A stretch of 64,000 nucleotides of DNA from Nocardiopsis sp. NRRL B-16309 (GCF_001279585.1 NZ_LGEC01000072.1:62001-126000), one strand, 5' to 3'; counted from the first letter of the stretch, positions 52,253-61,281 are shown. Translations and numbers: made by a program. The notes: generated by a model from the sequence alone, not told the origin.

Positions 52253-53254
52253 TCAGGGGGCGTGCAGCAGATCCAGGCCCAGGGCGGTGACGCTGTGCAG
52301 GACGTAGCGGCCGTCCTGGCGGCTCTGGACCAGGTGTGACCCACGCAGGACGTTCAGGTGTTTGCTCACCGTGGCGGGGGACACGGCGAGCCTGGCTGCC
52401 AGGCCCGTCGTGGTGCACACCCCGCCCTCGGCCACCAGTTCCAGGAGCCGGGAGCGGGTGGGCCCCAGGAGCGGGGCGAGGCCGGTCGGGTGTGGAGCCG
52501 TCTGTGCCCAGCCGGGGCTGTGCTCGATGGGGTGGACCAGGACCGGTGGGAGGCCGGGGTCGGCAAGGGCCACGGGCCGGCCCCAGCAGAAGAAGGACGG
52601 CACCAGGAGCAGGCCGCGTCCGTGCAGGTGGAGTTCGCGGTCGAAGGGGTAGTCGATCTCCAGGACGGGCGGCCTCCACAGCGCGGTGGGGCCCAGGGAG
52701 ACCAGGAGCGCTTCGGCGCCCCCGACCCGCAGAGCACGCGCGCGGTGTGCCAGGTCCGTGTGCACCTGGTCGCGGATGCGGGTCCACAGCGGGGCGAGCG
52801 CGGCGCGATGGTAGGTGCGCAGGGCCTGGCCGAGCAGGCGCATGGGCGCGGCCCCGCCCGAGGCCAGCCAGTCCAGTGGCGGGGTCGAGCGTGCGTGGCC
52901 CGCCAGGGTGCCCAGTTCCTGGCGGATGCGGGCGCGCGGCGTGGCCAGCACGGACTCGATCGCCAGATCTGGACCCGGGCCCGCGTCGGTGGGTGTGAGG
53001 AAGTCGGGGCAGTAGTGGCCGTAGGGAGCCAGCGCCAACAGCAGCCGCAGCGCGCGCTCCCCGGGGCCGCCGTCCAGCAGCGCCCGGTGCACGTCCGCGC
53101 GCCACGGGTCGAAGATCAGGGCGCCCTGCCTGTGCTGGAGCATGTGGAGGCTGTTGACGGTCTCCCACAGGGGATGGGCGCAGTCGGCCAAACGCAGGCG
53201 CATGAGGTCGTCACGGCTGAAATAAATGCGTAGATTTGCGCTCTTCTTTGACAT
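52253..53254 (-). CDS. Large ArsR-like regulator with C-terminal winged helix
   Basis: About 333 residues. The N-terminal ~230 residues (LRIYFSRDDLMRLRLADCAH start, ELHLHGRGLLLVPSFFCWGR core) form the uncharacterised domain common in large streptomycete ArsR-type proteins. The C-terminal winged helix is LVAEGGVCTTTGLAARLAVS followed by ATVSKHLNVLRGSHLVQSRQ. The ATG at 53254 has GGGAAG 6 bp upstream and is preferred to the ATG at 53278. The ligand is unknown. A secreted-lipoprotein gene diverges from it. Confidence 0.85.
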   Translation of the reverse strand: MSKKSANLRIYFSRDDLMRLRLADCAHPLWETVNSLHMLQHRQGALIFDPWRADVHRALLDGGPGERALRLLLALAPYGHYCPDFLTPTDAGPGPDLAIESVLATPRARIRQELGTLAGHARSTPPLDWLASGGAAPMRLLGQALRTYHRAALAPLWTRIRDQVHTDLAHRARALRVGGAEALLVSLGPTALWRPPVLEIDYPFDRELHLHGRGLLLVPSFFCWGRPVALADPGLPPVLVHPIEHSPGWAQTAPHPTGLAPLLGPTRSRLLELVAEGGVCTTTGLAARLAVSPATVSKHLNVLRGSHLVQSRQDGRYVLHSVTALGLDLLHAP

Positions 53255-53380
53255 TTCAGACTTCCCGATTGCCGCCATGGTGTCGCCAGGAGGAAAACGT
53301 ACGCACGAACCCCGAATCGAGTGCTCATAATAATCGCGATATCAGCGAAGAGTGAGTGGCGCCGGCAGGAAGGAAACCCC

Positions 53381-54334
53381 GTGAAAGAGGAACCGGAAGC
53401 CGGGCGCGGCCGGTGCCGTACAGCCCGCTCGGGAAACCTCCGCGCACCGCTGGCCGCCCTGGCCCTGGCCGGCCTGCTGTCCACCTCCTGCTCCGCAGGC
53501 CAGCAGGACCGCCACTCCTCCACACCCCACATCACACCGGAACAGGAAAGCCTTCTGGCCACAGCCGAACAGCTCCTGCTCCGAGAATGCATGGAAAACC
53601 ACGGATTCGAGTACCAGATCGTTTCGGACGATACTCCCACCGGTGTTGAGGAATTCCGTTACCTCATCGACGATCCGGAGTGGGCCCTCGAACACGGCTA
53701 CGGAACCGAGCTTCGGCGCGAGGCCGTACGAGCACGCGAGAACGACCCCAACCAGCGCTACTTCGAGAACCTGTCCCCCCAGCGCCGGGCCCAGGCACTG
53801 GTGGCCGCCAACGGACCCGCTCCCGTCGGGCTGACCGCGACCACACCCGACGGCATGGAACTCGCCCGCAGCGACCAGGGGTGCCGCTCCCAGGCCGACC
53901 GGGAGCTCTACGGCGACCTGGCCTCCTGGTTCCAGGCCCGGACCACCGCCGACGCCCTTCCCGCGCTGCGCTACCAGAGCGTGGCCCAGGACCCCCGCTA
54001 CCTGGAGGCCGTCCGGCCCTGGGCGGAGTGCATGCGCGCCGCCGGACACGACTACGCCACACCGGCCGACATCCGCTCCGCCCTGCTGGCCCCGCACGAG
54101 GCCCTGCCCCCGGAACAGGAGGTCGGGCTCGCACTGGCGGAGGCACACTGCGCCCTGGACTCCGGACTGGCACGGACCGCGACCGAACTGGAGGAAGAGC
54201 ACGGCCAGGAACTGCGCGAGCGCCACCGCTCCGCACTGCACACCCACCGGCGCCTGCAAACGGACGCCCTGCCCCGGGCCCGCCTGATCGTCGATGAGGC
54301 CGAGCCCACCACAGTCCCCCGCCACCGAGGGTGA
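53381..54334 (+). CDS. Secreted lipoprotein of unknown function
   Basis: A 317-residue protein with a basic N-terminus, a hydrophobic stretch (APLAALALAGLL) and a lipobox LSTSC, so it should be lipid-anchored outside the membrane. The mature part is acidic and helical, with Cys residues in RECMENHGFEYQIV, QGCRSQADRELYGD, WAECMRAAGHDYATPADIRS and EAHCALDSGL. The repeated C-x-E/R-x-x-G-x-x-Y pattern is seen in other actinobacterial lipoproteins. GTG start with AGGAAGG. It precedes a small exported protein by 46 bp and could be co-transcribed with it. Confidence 0.75.
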   Translation: MKEEPEAGRGRCRTARSGNLRAPLAALALAGLLSTSCSAGQQDRHSSTPHITPEQESLLATAEQLLLRECMENHGFEYQIVSDDTPTGVEEFRYLIDDPEWALEHGYGTELRREAVRARENDPNQRYFENLSPQRRAQALVAANGPAPVGLTATTPDGMELARSDQGCRSQADRELYGDLASWFQARTTADALPALRYQSVAQDPRYLEAVRPWAECMRAAGHDYATPADIRSALLAPHEALPPEQEVGLALAEAHCALDSGLARTATELEEEHGQELRERHRSALHTHRRLQTDALPRARLIVDEAEPTTVPRHRG

Positions 54335-54380
54335 CCCCGCCCCGGATCAGCGACAGACACAGCACGAAAGGCGAACACCC

Positions 54381-54803
54381 ATGAGGACCAAGCGCATGAT
54401 GGCCCTGGCCGCCGCCGCGATCACCGCCGCGACCCTGTTCCACACCCCCGCCGCGCAGGCCGCGGACACCGGCCCCCACACCGCGGCCCCGGCCGCCGAC
54501 GGCAGGCTCTACGCCTACTACGACGTCGACTTCAAGCGCTTGTGCGCGTCCTGGTCGGGCAACTCCACCAACTGGGGATCGTGCCGCAACACCACGTCCT
54601 CGCTGTGGAACAACGGCTACCCGGGCAACCTCGACGACGTGTGGGTCTACTGGGGGCTCAACCACTCCGGCGCCCGCCGCGGAGTGCACAACGGCGTCGC
54701 CCTGGCCAACCTGAACCACTGGACCTTCGACGCCAACACCGGGGCCGGCGCCGGCCAGCGGCTGAACAACAACATCTCCTCCCACATGTGGACCAACCTG
54801 TGA
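54381..54803 (+). CDS. Small exported protein, peptidase inhibitor I36-like
   Basis: A 140-residue protein with a clear Sec signal peptide (RTKRMMALAAAAITAATLFH, cut near AQAADT). The mature part reads LYAYYDVDFKRLCASWSGNS, GSCRNTTSSLWNNGYPGNLD and DVWVYWGLNHSG, rich in Trp, Tyr and Asn. It resembles the beta/gamma-crystallin-like I36 peptidase inhibitor family by its spacing of aromatic residues and two Cys residues. The assignment is tentative. GAAAGGCG precedes the ATG. Confidence 0.7.
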   Translation: MRTKRMMALAAAAITAATLFHTPAAQAADTGPHTAAPAADGRLYAYYDVDFKRLCASWSGNSTNWGSCRNTTSSLWNNGYPGNLDDVWVYWGLNHSGARRGVHNGVALANLNHWTFDANTGAGAGQRLNNNISSHMWTNL

Positions 54804-54997
54804 CCGTAGCGCCGATCACGGTGGCCCCGCACGGCCGGTGATCGACCCCGCACAGGCGGCGAGGGCCTTCGCGACGGTGGCTGAGGCCACCCCCGCCCCC
54901 TTCCGAGGGCCCTCGCCGCCCCCACCCGCGGGCGGCCCCCGCCGATCAGCGCCGCCGTCCCGTCACGCTCCGGGCACGGCGGCCGACCGCGCGTCTC

Positions 54998-55837
54998 TCA
55001 TCCGGTCAGGAACTCCGCGATCGCCTCGCCCTGTCCCAGGATCGCGTGTCCGGTACCGGGCAGGACCCGCACCTGCGCGTGGGGGACGCACGCGTGCAGG
55101 CGCGCGGCGCTCTCGGCCGAGTCGAACATCAGGTCGCGATCGCCCACGATCGCCAGCACCGGCATCGTCAGGGCGCCCAGCGCCTGGTCGCCGAAGCGGG
55201 GCAGGCGTTCGGTACGTGGCCGAAAACGCGCGAAGGTGCGCTCCACCGCCTCCAGCACGGGACGCATCTCGGGCGCGGACAGCCCGGTCATGGCCTGCAC
55301 CGCCCGGCGCTTGCCCCACGGCCCCAGCGCCCGCAGCGCCAGGGCCCCCAGCACCTTGCCCATGCTCTGGCGGCCCAGCCCTCCCGGGCACAGCAGCCCC
55401 AGGCGCCGCACCCGCTCGGGCCGCCGGGTGGCCAGGTCCAGCGCCATCCAGCCGCCCAGGGACATGCCCACCACCGCGGTGTCGGTGAGCCCGAGCCCGT
55501 CCAGGACCTCCTCCAGCCACCGGGCGTGCGCCCCGCCCTCCAGCGGCGCCCGCGCGGGGGCGCTCAGACCGGGCTCGCCGATGAGGTCGACGGCGTACAC
55601 GCGCGCCCCGCGCGCCAGGGCGGCGATGTCGCCGCCCCAGGCGGTGGCGTTGGCGCCCGAGCCGTGCAGGAGCACCACCGGGGGCGCCTGCGCGGGTCCG
55701 CAGGCCAGGACGAAGGTCTCTCCCTGCCCGGTGGGCACCCGCAGGTGCTCGGCCGGGACCGGCCAGGCCTGCAGCTCGCGCAGGTAGTGCTCGCGCAGCT
55801 CTCGCTCCGCGCCGGGGGAGGTGTAGATGGTGCTCAT
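54998..55837 (-). CDS. Alpha/beta hydrolase
   Basis: A 279-residue hydrolase. Seen are VVLLHGSGANATAWGGDIAA, DLIGEPGLSAPAR, the nucleophile elbow GMSLGGWMALDLA with Ser, Asp in VGDRDLMFDSAE and His in GTGHAILGQGEAI. A Ser-type carboxylesterase-like enzyme of unknown substrate. Its ATG overlaps the stop of the upstream HTH gene, so the two are coupled. Confidence 0.88.
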   Translation of the reverse strand: MSTIYTSPGAERELREHYLRELQAWPVPAEHLRVPTGQGETFVLACGPAQAPPVVLLHGSGANATAWGGDIAALARGARVYAVDLIGEPGLSAPARAPLEGGAHARWLEEVLDGLGLTDTAVVGMSLGGWMALDLATRRPERVRRLGLLCPGGLGRQSMGKVLGALALRALGPWGKRRAVQAMTGLSAPEMRPVLEAVERTFARFRPRTERLPRFGDQALGALTMPVLAIVGDRDLMFDSAESAARLHACVPHAQVRVLPGTGHAILGQGEAIAEFLTG

Positions 55838-56268
55838 GGGGCCAGGACGCCTTCCAGGTAGTCGAACAGGCGGGCGGTCTCGCCCAGGCCGCCCAGGATG
55901 ACGACCTTCATCCGCGCCCGGTCGCGGTCGTAGACGGTCTCCACGCGCAGCGGCGCCCCGCCGGGGCGGGGGCCCGAGGCCATGGCGGTGAGCAGGGTGG
56001 TGACGCGGTCGGCGGTGCGGGCGTCCACGCCCTCGATCTCGACGATGCTGGACGCCTCGGTGTGGCGGCGCGCCGTTTCCGACCCGTCCGGGGGGCCGGG
56101 CAGGGGGGTGCCGGTGAAGGCCTCCAGGTCCGCGGCGCTGATGCGGTACTGCTTGCCGATGCGTACGGCGTGCAGCCGCCCGTCGCGCACGTAGTTGCGG
56201 ATGGTGCGCACGTGCAGTCCCAGGAGTTCGGCGACCTGGTCCACGGAATAGAGATGTTCTGCCACCAT
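55834..56268 (-). CDS. Excisionase-family helix-turn-helix protein with C-terminal domain
   Basis: A 144-residue protein. The first ~55 residues are a MerR/excisionase-type HTH (YSVDQVAELLGLHVRTIRNY then VRIGKQYRISAADLEAF). The remainder (EASSIVEIEGVDARTADRVT, then VYDRDRARMKVVILGGLGET) forms a second domain of alternating strands and helices, probably ligand-binding. A GTG three bases upstream could also start it. It is coupled to the hydrolase and likely regulates that operon. Confidence 0.8.
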   Translation of the reverse strand: MVAEHLYSVDQVAELLGLHVRTIRNYVRDGRLHAVRIGKQYRISAADLEAFTGTPLPGPPDGSETARRHTEASSIVEIEGVDARTADRVTTLLTAMASGPRPGGAPLRVETVYDRDRARMKVVILGGLGETARLFDYLEGVLAP

Positions 56269-56455
56269 CACACCCTAACCTTCCCTGTTTTCCAGTACAA
56301 CCGAGCACGTGAGAGGAAAACAAGGAATATTGCGGGTGGCGCCCCGGAGCAGCCGCCGCCGGACCGGCCACCCGGCCCCGCCCGGTGCCACCGGGCGGCG
56401 CACGCCGCCTCCGCCTGCCGGTCCCCCGCCGGCGGGCTGTGGCAGGATCCCTGCC

Positions 56456-57382
56456 ATGTCCGCACGCGAACTCCACGTCCTGGGCACCGCCAGCGCGGTG
56501 CCCACCAAACGCCGCAACCACAACGGCTACTTCCTGCGCTGGGACCACCACGGCATCCTCTTCGACCCCGGCGAGGGCACCCAGCGCCAGATGCGCCACG
56601 CCGGCCTGTCCGCCTCCGACCTGACCCGCGTGTGCGTCACCCACTTCCACGGCGACCACTGCCTCGGCCTGCCCGGCATCATCCAACGCATCTCCCGCGA
56701 CCGCCTCACCCACCCCGTCCGCGTCGCCTACCCCCACGCCGGCCGCCACTACTGGGAGCGGCTGCGCCACGCCAGCGCCTTCCACGACAGCGCCCTGGTC
56801 CAGGGCCAGGGCGTGGGCGGCCAAGGAAGCTGCCCACTGGGCGAGGACGACCTGCACCTGAGCGCACTGCCCCTGGCCCACTCCATCCCCACCTACGGCT
56901 ACCGCCTGGCCGAACCCGACGGATGGCGCATGCTCCCCCAGGCCCTGGCCCACCACGGCATCAGCGGACCACTGATCGGCGACCTGCGCCGCCAGGGCAC
57001 CGTCACCTCACCCCACGGCCACACCGTCCACCTGTCCCAGTGCGCCCGCCCCCGCCCCGGCCAGGTCTTCGCCTTCGTCATGGACACCGGCGTGTGCGAC
57101 CAAGCCCTGACCCTGGCCCAGGACGCCGACATGCTCGTCATCGAATCGACCTACCTCGAACAGGAAAGCGACCTGGCCCGCGCCCACGGCCACCTGACCG
57201 CACGCCAGGCCGCCCGCATCGCCGCCCGCGCCGGCGCACGCACCCTCGTGCTCACCCACATCTCCGAACGCTACGAACACGGCGACGACCAACGCTTCCT
57301 GGACCAGGCCGCCACCGAGTTCGACGGCACCCTCCACCTGGCCCGCGACCTGGACCGCATCCCCCTCCCGCCCCGCCGCTGA
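56456..57382 (+). CDS. rnz: Ribonuclease Z
   Basis: A 308-residue metallo-beta-lactamase-fold endonuclease that trims tRNA 3' ends. The signature HFHGDHCLGLPGIIQRI gives the zinc-binding His residues and Asp; further ligands lie in LPLAHSIPTYGYR, FVMDTGV and LTHISERY. ELHVLGTASAVPTKRRNHNG at the start is typical of short RNase Z. The region RLAEPDGWRMLPQALAHHGI corresponds to the substrate-binding arm. The ATG is 8 bp after a GGCAGGA sequence. Confidence 0.92.
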   Translation: MSARELHVLGTASAVPTKRRNHNGYFLRWDHHGILFDPGEGTQRQMRHAGLSASDLTRVCVTHFHGDHCLGLPGIIQRISRDRLTHPVRVAYPHAGRHYWERLRHASAFHDSALVQGQGVGGQGSCPLGEDDLHLSALPLAHSIPTYGYRLAEPDGWRMLPQALAHHGISGPLIGDLRRQGTVTSPHGHTVHLSQCARPRPGQVFAFVMDTGVCDQALTLAQDADMLVIESTYLEQESDLARAHGHLTARQAARIAARAGARTLVLTHISERYEHGDDQRFLDQAATEFDGTLHLARDLDRIPLPPRR

Positions 57383-57537
57383 CCAGGCCCGCCGATGGTG
57401 TAGTTTGGCACCCGCCAACCACGACACGGCCAGGGGAGGTGAGCAGCGATCCTCGCAGTCACCACAGGGACGCCCTCACCACGGGGTGGCACGACCACCC
57501 CCTGACCACGGGCGACCCACGTGATCGAAAGGTTTCC

Positions 57538-58320
57538 GTGGTCCTCCCACACCCTGACACCGACGCCCTGTCGGCCCTGACCCAACGCCTGCGCCGCGCC
57601 GGATGCGTCTTCGCCGAAGACGAGGCGGCCCTGATCACCGCCACCGCCCGCACCCCCGGCGAACTCGACCGCATGGCCCGCCACCGCTGCGCCGGAGTGC
57701 CCCTGCAACACGTCCTGGGCTGGGCCCGGTTCTGCGGACTGCGCCTGCGCGTGGACCCCGGCGTGTTCGTCCCCCGCCCCCGCAGCCAGTACCTGGCCCG
57801 CCAGGCCACCGCCCTGGCCCCGCCCACCGGCGTGGCCGTGGACCTGTGCTGCGGCACCGGCGCCCTGGGCGCGGTCCTGGCCCACCACCACCCACGCCTG
57901 CGCCTGCACGCCACCGACATCGACCCCGCCAGCCTGGCCTGCGCCCGCCACAACCTGCCCCGCGCCCACCTGCACCAGGGCGACCTCTTCCACGCCCTAC
58001 CCGACCACCTGGCCCACACCATCGACATCCTGGTCGCCAACGTCCCCTACGTCCCCAGCGGCCACATCGCCCTCCTGCCGCCCGAGGCCCGCGACCACGA
58101 ACAGCACCGCGCCCTGGACGGAGGCGACGACGGCCTGGACCTGGTTCGCCGCGTCGCCGACCAGGCCCCGCACTGGCTCGCGCCGGGCGGCCACCTGCTC
58201 ATCGAAGTCGGCCACGACCAGATCACCGCGGCCCGCGACGCCTTCACCGGCGCAGGCCTCACCTGCCGGGTACGGCACTGCCCCGAACAGGAGGCCACCG
58301 TCATCATCGGCACCCGCTGA
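57538..58320 (+). CDS. HemK-like N5-glutamine methyltransferase family protein
   Basis: A 260-residue SAM-dependent methyltransferase of the PrmC/HemK type. GVFVPRPRSQYLARQA, the SAM loop VDLCCGTGALGAVLA and the catalytic NVPYVPSGHIALLPPEARDH (NPPY replaced by NVPY) are visible, as is DGGDDGLDLVRRVA. The N-terminal helical domain is short. The NVPY change occurs in a common actinobacterial paralogue and may alter the target. The GTG at 57538 follows GAAAGG; an upstream in-frame GTG at 57439 with AGGGGAGG is possible. Confidence 0.85.
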   Translation: MVLPHPDTDALSALTQRLRRAGCVFAEDEAALITATARTPGELDRMARHRCAGVPLQHVLGWARFCGLRLRVDPGVFVPRPRSQYLARQATALAPPTGVAVDLCCGTGALGAVLAHHHPRLRLHATDIDPASLACARHNLPRAHLHQGDLFHALPDHLAHTIDILVANVPYVPSGHIALLPPEARDHEQHRALDGGDDGLDLVRRVADQAPHWLAPGGHLLIEVGHDQITAARDAFTGAGLTCRVRHCPEQEATVIIGTR

Positions 58321-58379
58321 CCCCCCGGGGGGCGACCCGCCCACACCGCGGCCGCCCCGCCACCACACACCCTGGACCC

Positions 58380-59087
58380 ATGCGCCCACCCCACGACCAC
58401 GCCGCCGCCCTGGCCCGCCTGGCGGGCCTGCTCGCCGACCCCACCCGCGCCGCGATGTGCCTGGCCCTGCTCGACCAGCGCGCCTGGACCGCCGGCGAAC
58501 TCGCCCGCCACACCGGCGTGGCCCCCTCCACCGCCACCGAACACCTGACCCGCCTGGTCCAGGGCGGCCTGCTCACCCAGCACCGCCAGGGCCGCCACCG
58601 CTACCTGCGCCTGGCCGACACCCGCACCGCACACCTGGTGGAGACCCTGGCCGCCCACGCCGCCCCTGGACCCGGCGCCGCACCGGCGCCCACCCTGCGC
58701 CGCCACCGCGCCGACGCCGCCCTGGCCCGGGCCCGCACCTGCTACGACCACCTCGCCGGACACCTGGGGTGCGCGGTGACCGAGGCCATGACCCGCCAGG
58801 GCCTGCTGACCCAGGACACCGGATTCGCGCTCACCCGGGCGGGCCTGGCCTGGTTCGACGAACACGGCATCGCCCTGGCCCGCGGCACACGCCGCCCGCT
58901 GGCCCGCGCGTGCCTGGACTGGACCGAGCGCCGACCCCACCTGGCGGGCGCGGCCGGAGCGGCCCTGTGCGCATGGGTCCTGGACTCGGGCTGGTGCCAA
59001 CGCGTGGGCTCGGGCCGCGCACTGCGGGTCACCGGCCCCGGCCGCACCGCACTGGCACGGCTGTGGGACGTGCACCTCCCCACCTGA
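58380..59087 (+). CDS. ArsR-family regulator with C-terminal extension
   Basis: A 235-residue protein. The winged helix is LAGLLADPTRAAMCLALLDQ then RAWTAGELARHTGVAPSTAT and EHLTRLVQGGLLTQHRQGRH. The ~140-residue extension (CYDHLAGHLGCAVTEAMTRQ, FDEHGIALARG, CLDWTERRPHLAGAAGAALC) matches the DUF-type tail of a frequent actinobacterial ArsR subgroup. It contains several Cys and Trp residues. Placed 59 bp after the HemK-like gene. Confidence 0.88.
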   Translation: MRPPHDHAAALARLAGLLADPTRAAMCLALLDQRAWTAGELARHTGVAPSTATEHLTRLVQGGLLTQHRQGRHRYLRLADTRTAHLVETLAAHAAPGPGAAPAPTLRRHRADAALARARTCYDHLAGHLGCAVTEAMTRQGLLTQDTGFALTRAGLAWFDEHGIALARGTRRPLARACLDWTERRPHLAGAAGAALCAWVLDSGWCQRVGSGRALRVTGPGRTALARLWDVHLPT

Positions 59088-59146
59088 GCGCGCCGCCGCC
59101 ACAACCGCGGTTGCGCCCCCGCCGCAGCGGCGGGCATCGTGGCGCC

Positions 59147-59371
59147 ATGAGCGACCCCCGGGCGCGGTCCATGCTGTTCGCCCTGTTCCTGGCCGGGCTC
59201 CTGACCGCGACCGCCGCCGGCGTGTACGCCCTCACCGCCCGCCACGACCAGGACGGCGCCACCGCACCACCCCCTCCGGGCACCGCCTACCCCGTGGTCT
59301 CCCCCACCCCGGGCCAGACTCTGTCGGTGCGGGCCCCGCGGTCATCGAGATGCCCGACGGCACGACCGTGA
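59147..59371 (+). CDS. Small single-helix membrane protein (possible 5' part of a frameshifted gene)
   Basis: A 74-residue protein with one membrane helix (SMLFALFLAGLLTATAAGVY) and a Pro/Thr-rich outer part. The end SSRCPTARP reads as out-of-frame sequence. In the next frame the same DNA continues as AVIEMPDGTTVIARTDDG in the following gene, so a one-base change near 59320 may have split a single protein of about 170 residues. Confidence 0.5.
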   Translation: MSDPRARSMLFALFLAGLLTATAAGVYALTARHDQDGATAPPPPGTAYPVVSPTPGQTLSVRAPRSSRCPTARP

Positions 59372-59664
59372 TCGCCCGCACCGACGATGGCCCACCCTCA
59401 CCCGAGCCCACCGCCACCGCCCAGAGCACCACGGACCCGAGCGCACCGGGCCCCTCGGTCACCGACTGGATGCAGGCGATCGGCGCCGTGGTCGCCGCCC
59501 TGGCCGCCTGCGCCGGCGGCGTGCTCTGGTCGGCCCGCCGGATCCGGGACCGCCTCGGGCACGGCGGCGCCGCACCCGCGCACACCCTGCTCGGCCCGAC
59601 CACACGCCCGTTCGACCCGCCCCCACCCCGCGTAGCGCAGAGCCCCCCGCCCCGCACGCCCTAG
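59350..59664 (+). CDS. Small membrane protein overlapping the previous gene
   Basis: A 104-residue protein: a Pro/Thr-rich N-terminal half, one helix (MQAIGAVVAALAACAGGVLW) and a basic tail. It overlaps the previous gene by 22 bp in another frame and has no ribosome site of its own, which favours the frameshift explanation. Its stop TAG shares the palindrome CTAG with the stop of the convergent PPOX gene. Confidence 0.5.
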   Translation: MPDGTTVIARTDDGPPSPEPTATAQSTTDPSAPGPSVTDWMQAIGAVVAALAACAGGVLWSARRIRDRLGHGGAAPAHTLLGPTTRPFDPPPPRVAQSPPPRTP

Positions 59665-60059
59665 GCGGGGCGCACGTTGCCCAGCACCCGCTCGACACCG
59701 ATCCGGATCACGACCCGGTCGGGATTGGGGCGGGGCGCACGGTAGCGCAGCGCGTACAGGCGCTCGGCCTCGGCCACCTCCTCGGGGTCGGACACCACCA
59801 CCGCCGGCCCCTCCAGGGTCGACCACCATCGCCCGTCCACCTGGCACACCGACACCCGCGTCCCCGGCCGCGCCGCCAGGTTCACCGCCTTGTAGCTGGA
59901 GGCCGCCGTGATCACCCGCACCAGGTGCTCGCGCGGATCGTAGGTCGCCCCCACCGGCACCTGGTGCACACTCCCGTCAGGGCGCGGACCCGCCAACGTG
60001 CACAGGTGGCGCGCACGCCAAAAAGCCAGGAAGGAATCGGGACCACCGGACACGGGCAC
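59661..60059 (-). CDS. PPOX-class F420/FMN-dependent enzyme
   Basis: A 132-residue split-barrel flavoprotein-fold protein of the pyridoxamine-5'-phosphate-oxidase class. LCTLAGPRPDGSVHQVPVGA, then HLVRVITAASSYKAVNLAAR, VCQVDGRWWSTLEGPAVVVS and PDRVVIRIGVERVLG. Actinobacterial members of this type usually bind F420 and reduce or bind small metabolites. GTG start. The gene ends within the end of the opposing membrane-protein gene (4-bp overlap). Confidence 0.85.
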   Translation of the reverse strand: MPVSGGPDSFLAFWRARHLCTLAGPRPDGSVHQVPVGATYDPREHLVRVITAASSYKAVNLAARPGTRVSVCQVDGRWWSTLEGPAVVVSDPEEVAEAERLYALRYRAPRPNPDRVVIRIGVERVLGNVRPA

Positions 60060-60172
60060 CTCATCTACGACGTCGACAACTCACCCACCAGCAACGAAGC
60101 GTACGCCCAGCACCACCGACCCCCGCACCGCCCCCGGCCACCACCCGCACACCCACGAACTCAGGGACCACC

Positions 60173-61117
60173 ATGAGCACACCCCACGCCCACGGCACCC
60201 TGCCCACCACCGACGGCCACACCCTGTACTGGCAGGCCCACGGCAACCCCCACGGACGCCCCGCCCTGGTCCTGCACGGCGGCCCCGGCTCCGGCGCCCA
60301 CCCGGGATGGACCGACTTCTTCGACACCACCCGCCACCGCGTCATCATGCTCGACCAGCGCGGCAGCGGCCACAGCACCCCCAGCGCCGCCGACCCCCGC
60401 ACCGACCTGTCCACCAACACCACCCACCACCTGGTCGCCGACATCGAAACCCTGCGCCACCACCTGGACATCGACTCCTGGCTCGTCCTGGGCGGCTCCT
60501 GGGGCACCACCCTGGCCCTGGCCTACGCCCACACCCACCCTGAACCCGTCCGCGCCATGGTCCTGCTCGCCGTCACCACCACCACACGGCGCGAAATCAC
60601 CTGGGTCACCCACGACATGCGCCGGATCTTCCCCGAACAATGGGACCGCTTCCGCGCCGCCGCCGGACCCGACGCCGACCCGCGCGACCTGTCCACCGCC
60701 TACGCCCGCCTCCTGGCCGACCCCGACCCGCGGGTGCGCTCCGACGCCGCCCGCGCCTGGTGCACGTGGGAGGACACCCACGTCTCGGCCACCCCCGGCT
60801 CCACCCCCGACCCCCGCTTCGGCGACCCCGCCTTCCGCATGGCCTTCGCCCGCCTGGTCACCCACTACTGGTCCCACGCCGCCTTCCTGCCCGAAGGCCA
60901 CCTGCTCGCCCGCGCCCCCGACCTGGCCCACATCCCCGCCACGCTCGTCCACGGGCGCCTGGACATCAGCGGCCCCGCCGACACCGCCTACGACCTCGCC
61001 CGCGCCTGGCCGGGCGCCGACCTGGTCATCGTCGAAGGAGCCGGACACGGGGCGGGCGCCATCACCCTGCACGGGGCCACCCGCGCCGCCACCGACCGCT
61101 ACGCCGACCTGCCCTGA
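60173..61117 (+). CDS. pip: Proline iminopeptidase
   Basis: A 314-residue alpha/beta-hydrolase of peptidase family S33. The oxyanion motif LVLHGGPGSGAHPGWTDFFD, DQRGSGHSTPSA, the nucleophile GGSWGTTLALAYAHTHPE, and Asp/His in VHGRLDISGPAD and GAGHGAG are all in place. RAMVLLAVTTTTRREITWVT and CTWEDTHV are typical of prolyl aminopeptidase. It removes N-terminal proline from peptides in the cytosol. Confidence 0.92.
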   Translation: MSTPHAHGTLPTTDGHTLYWQAHGNPHGRPALVLHGGPGSGAHPGWTDFFDTTRHRVIMLDQRGSGHSTPSAADPRTDLSTNTTHHLVADIETLRHHLDIDSWLVLGGSWGTTLALAYAHTHPEPVRAMVLLAVTTTTRREITWVTHDMRRIFPEQWDRFRAAAGPDADPRDLSTAYARLLADPDPRVRSDAARAWCTWEDTHVSATPGSTPDPRFGDPAFRMAFARLVTHYWSHAAFLPEGHLLARAPDLAHIPATLVHGRLDISGPADTAYDLARAWPGADLVIVEGAGHGAGAITLHGATRAATDRYADLP

Positions 61118-61141
61118 CCGCCCGCGCCCGCCTACACGGGA

Positions 61142-61164
61142 GCCCGCCCGCGGGGGGGGCGGGC
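61142..61164. terminator. Terminator hairpin after pip
   Basis: Perfect 8-bp stem GCCCGCCC / GGGCGGGC with a 7-nt loop, 25 bp after the stop. Confidence 0.6.
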
Positions 61165-61281
61165 CCCGTCACCGGTCCCATCGACGCACACCACACCCGC
61201 CACCGGCCACCGCACACGCCCCCATCAGCGACAATGGCCACACGCCCGCCCCCAAGGACACGAAAGGCCGCCGCACACCCC

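Noticed and set aside
57439..57540. Separate leader peptide before the HemK-like gene
   Set aside because: The candidate frame is in phase and open into the methyltransferase, so it is an alternative start rather than a separate ORF.
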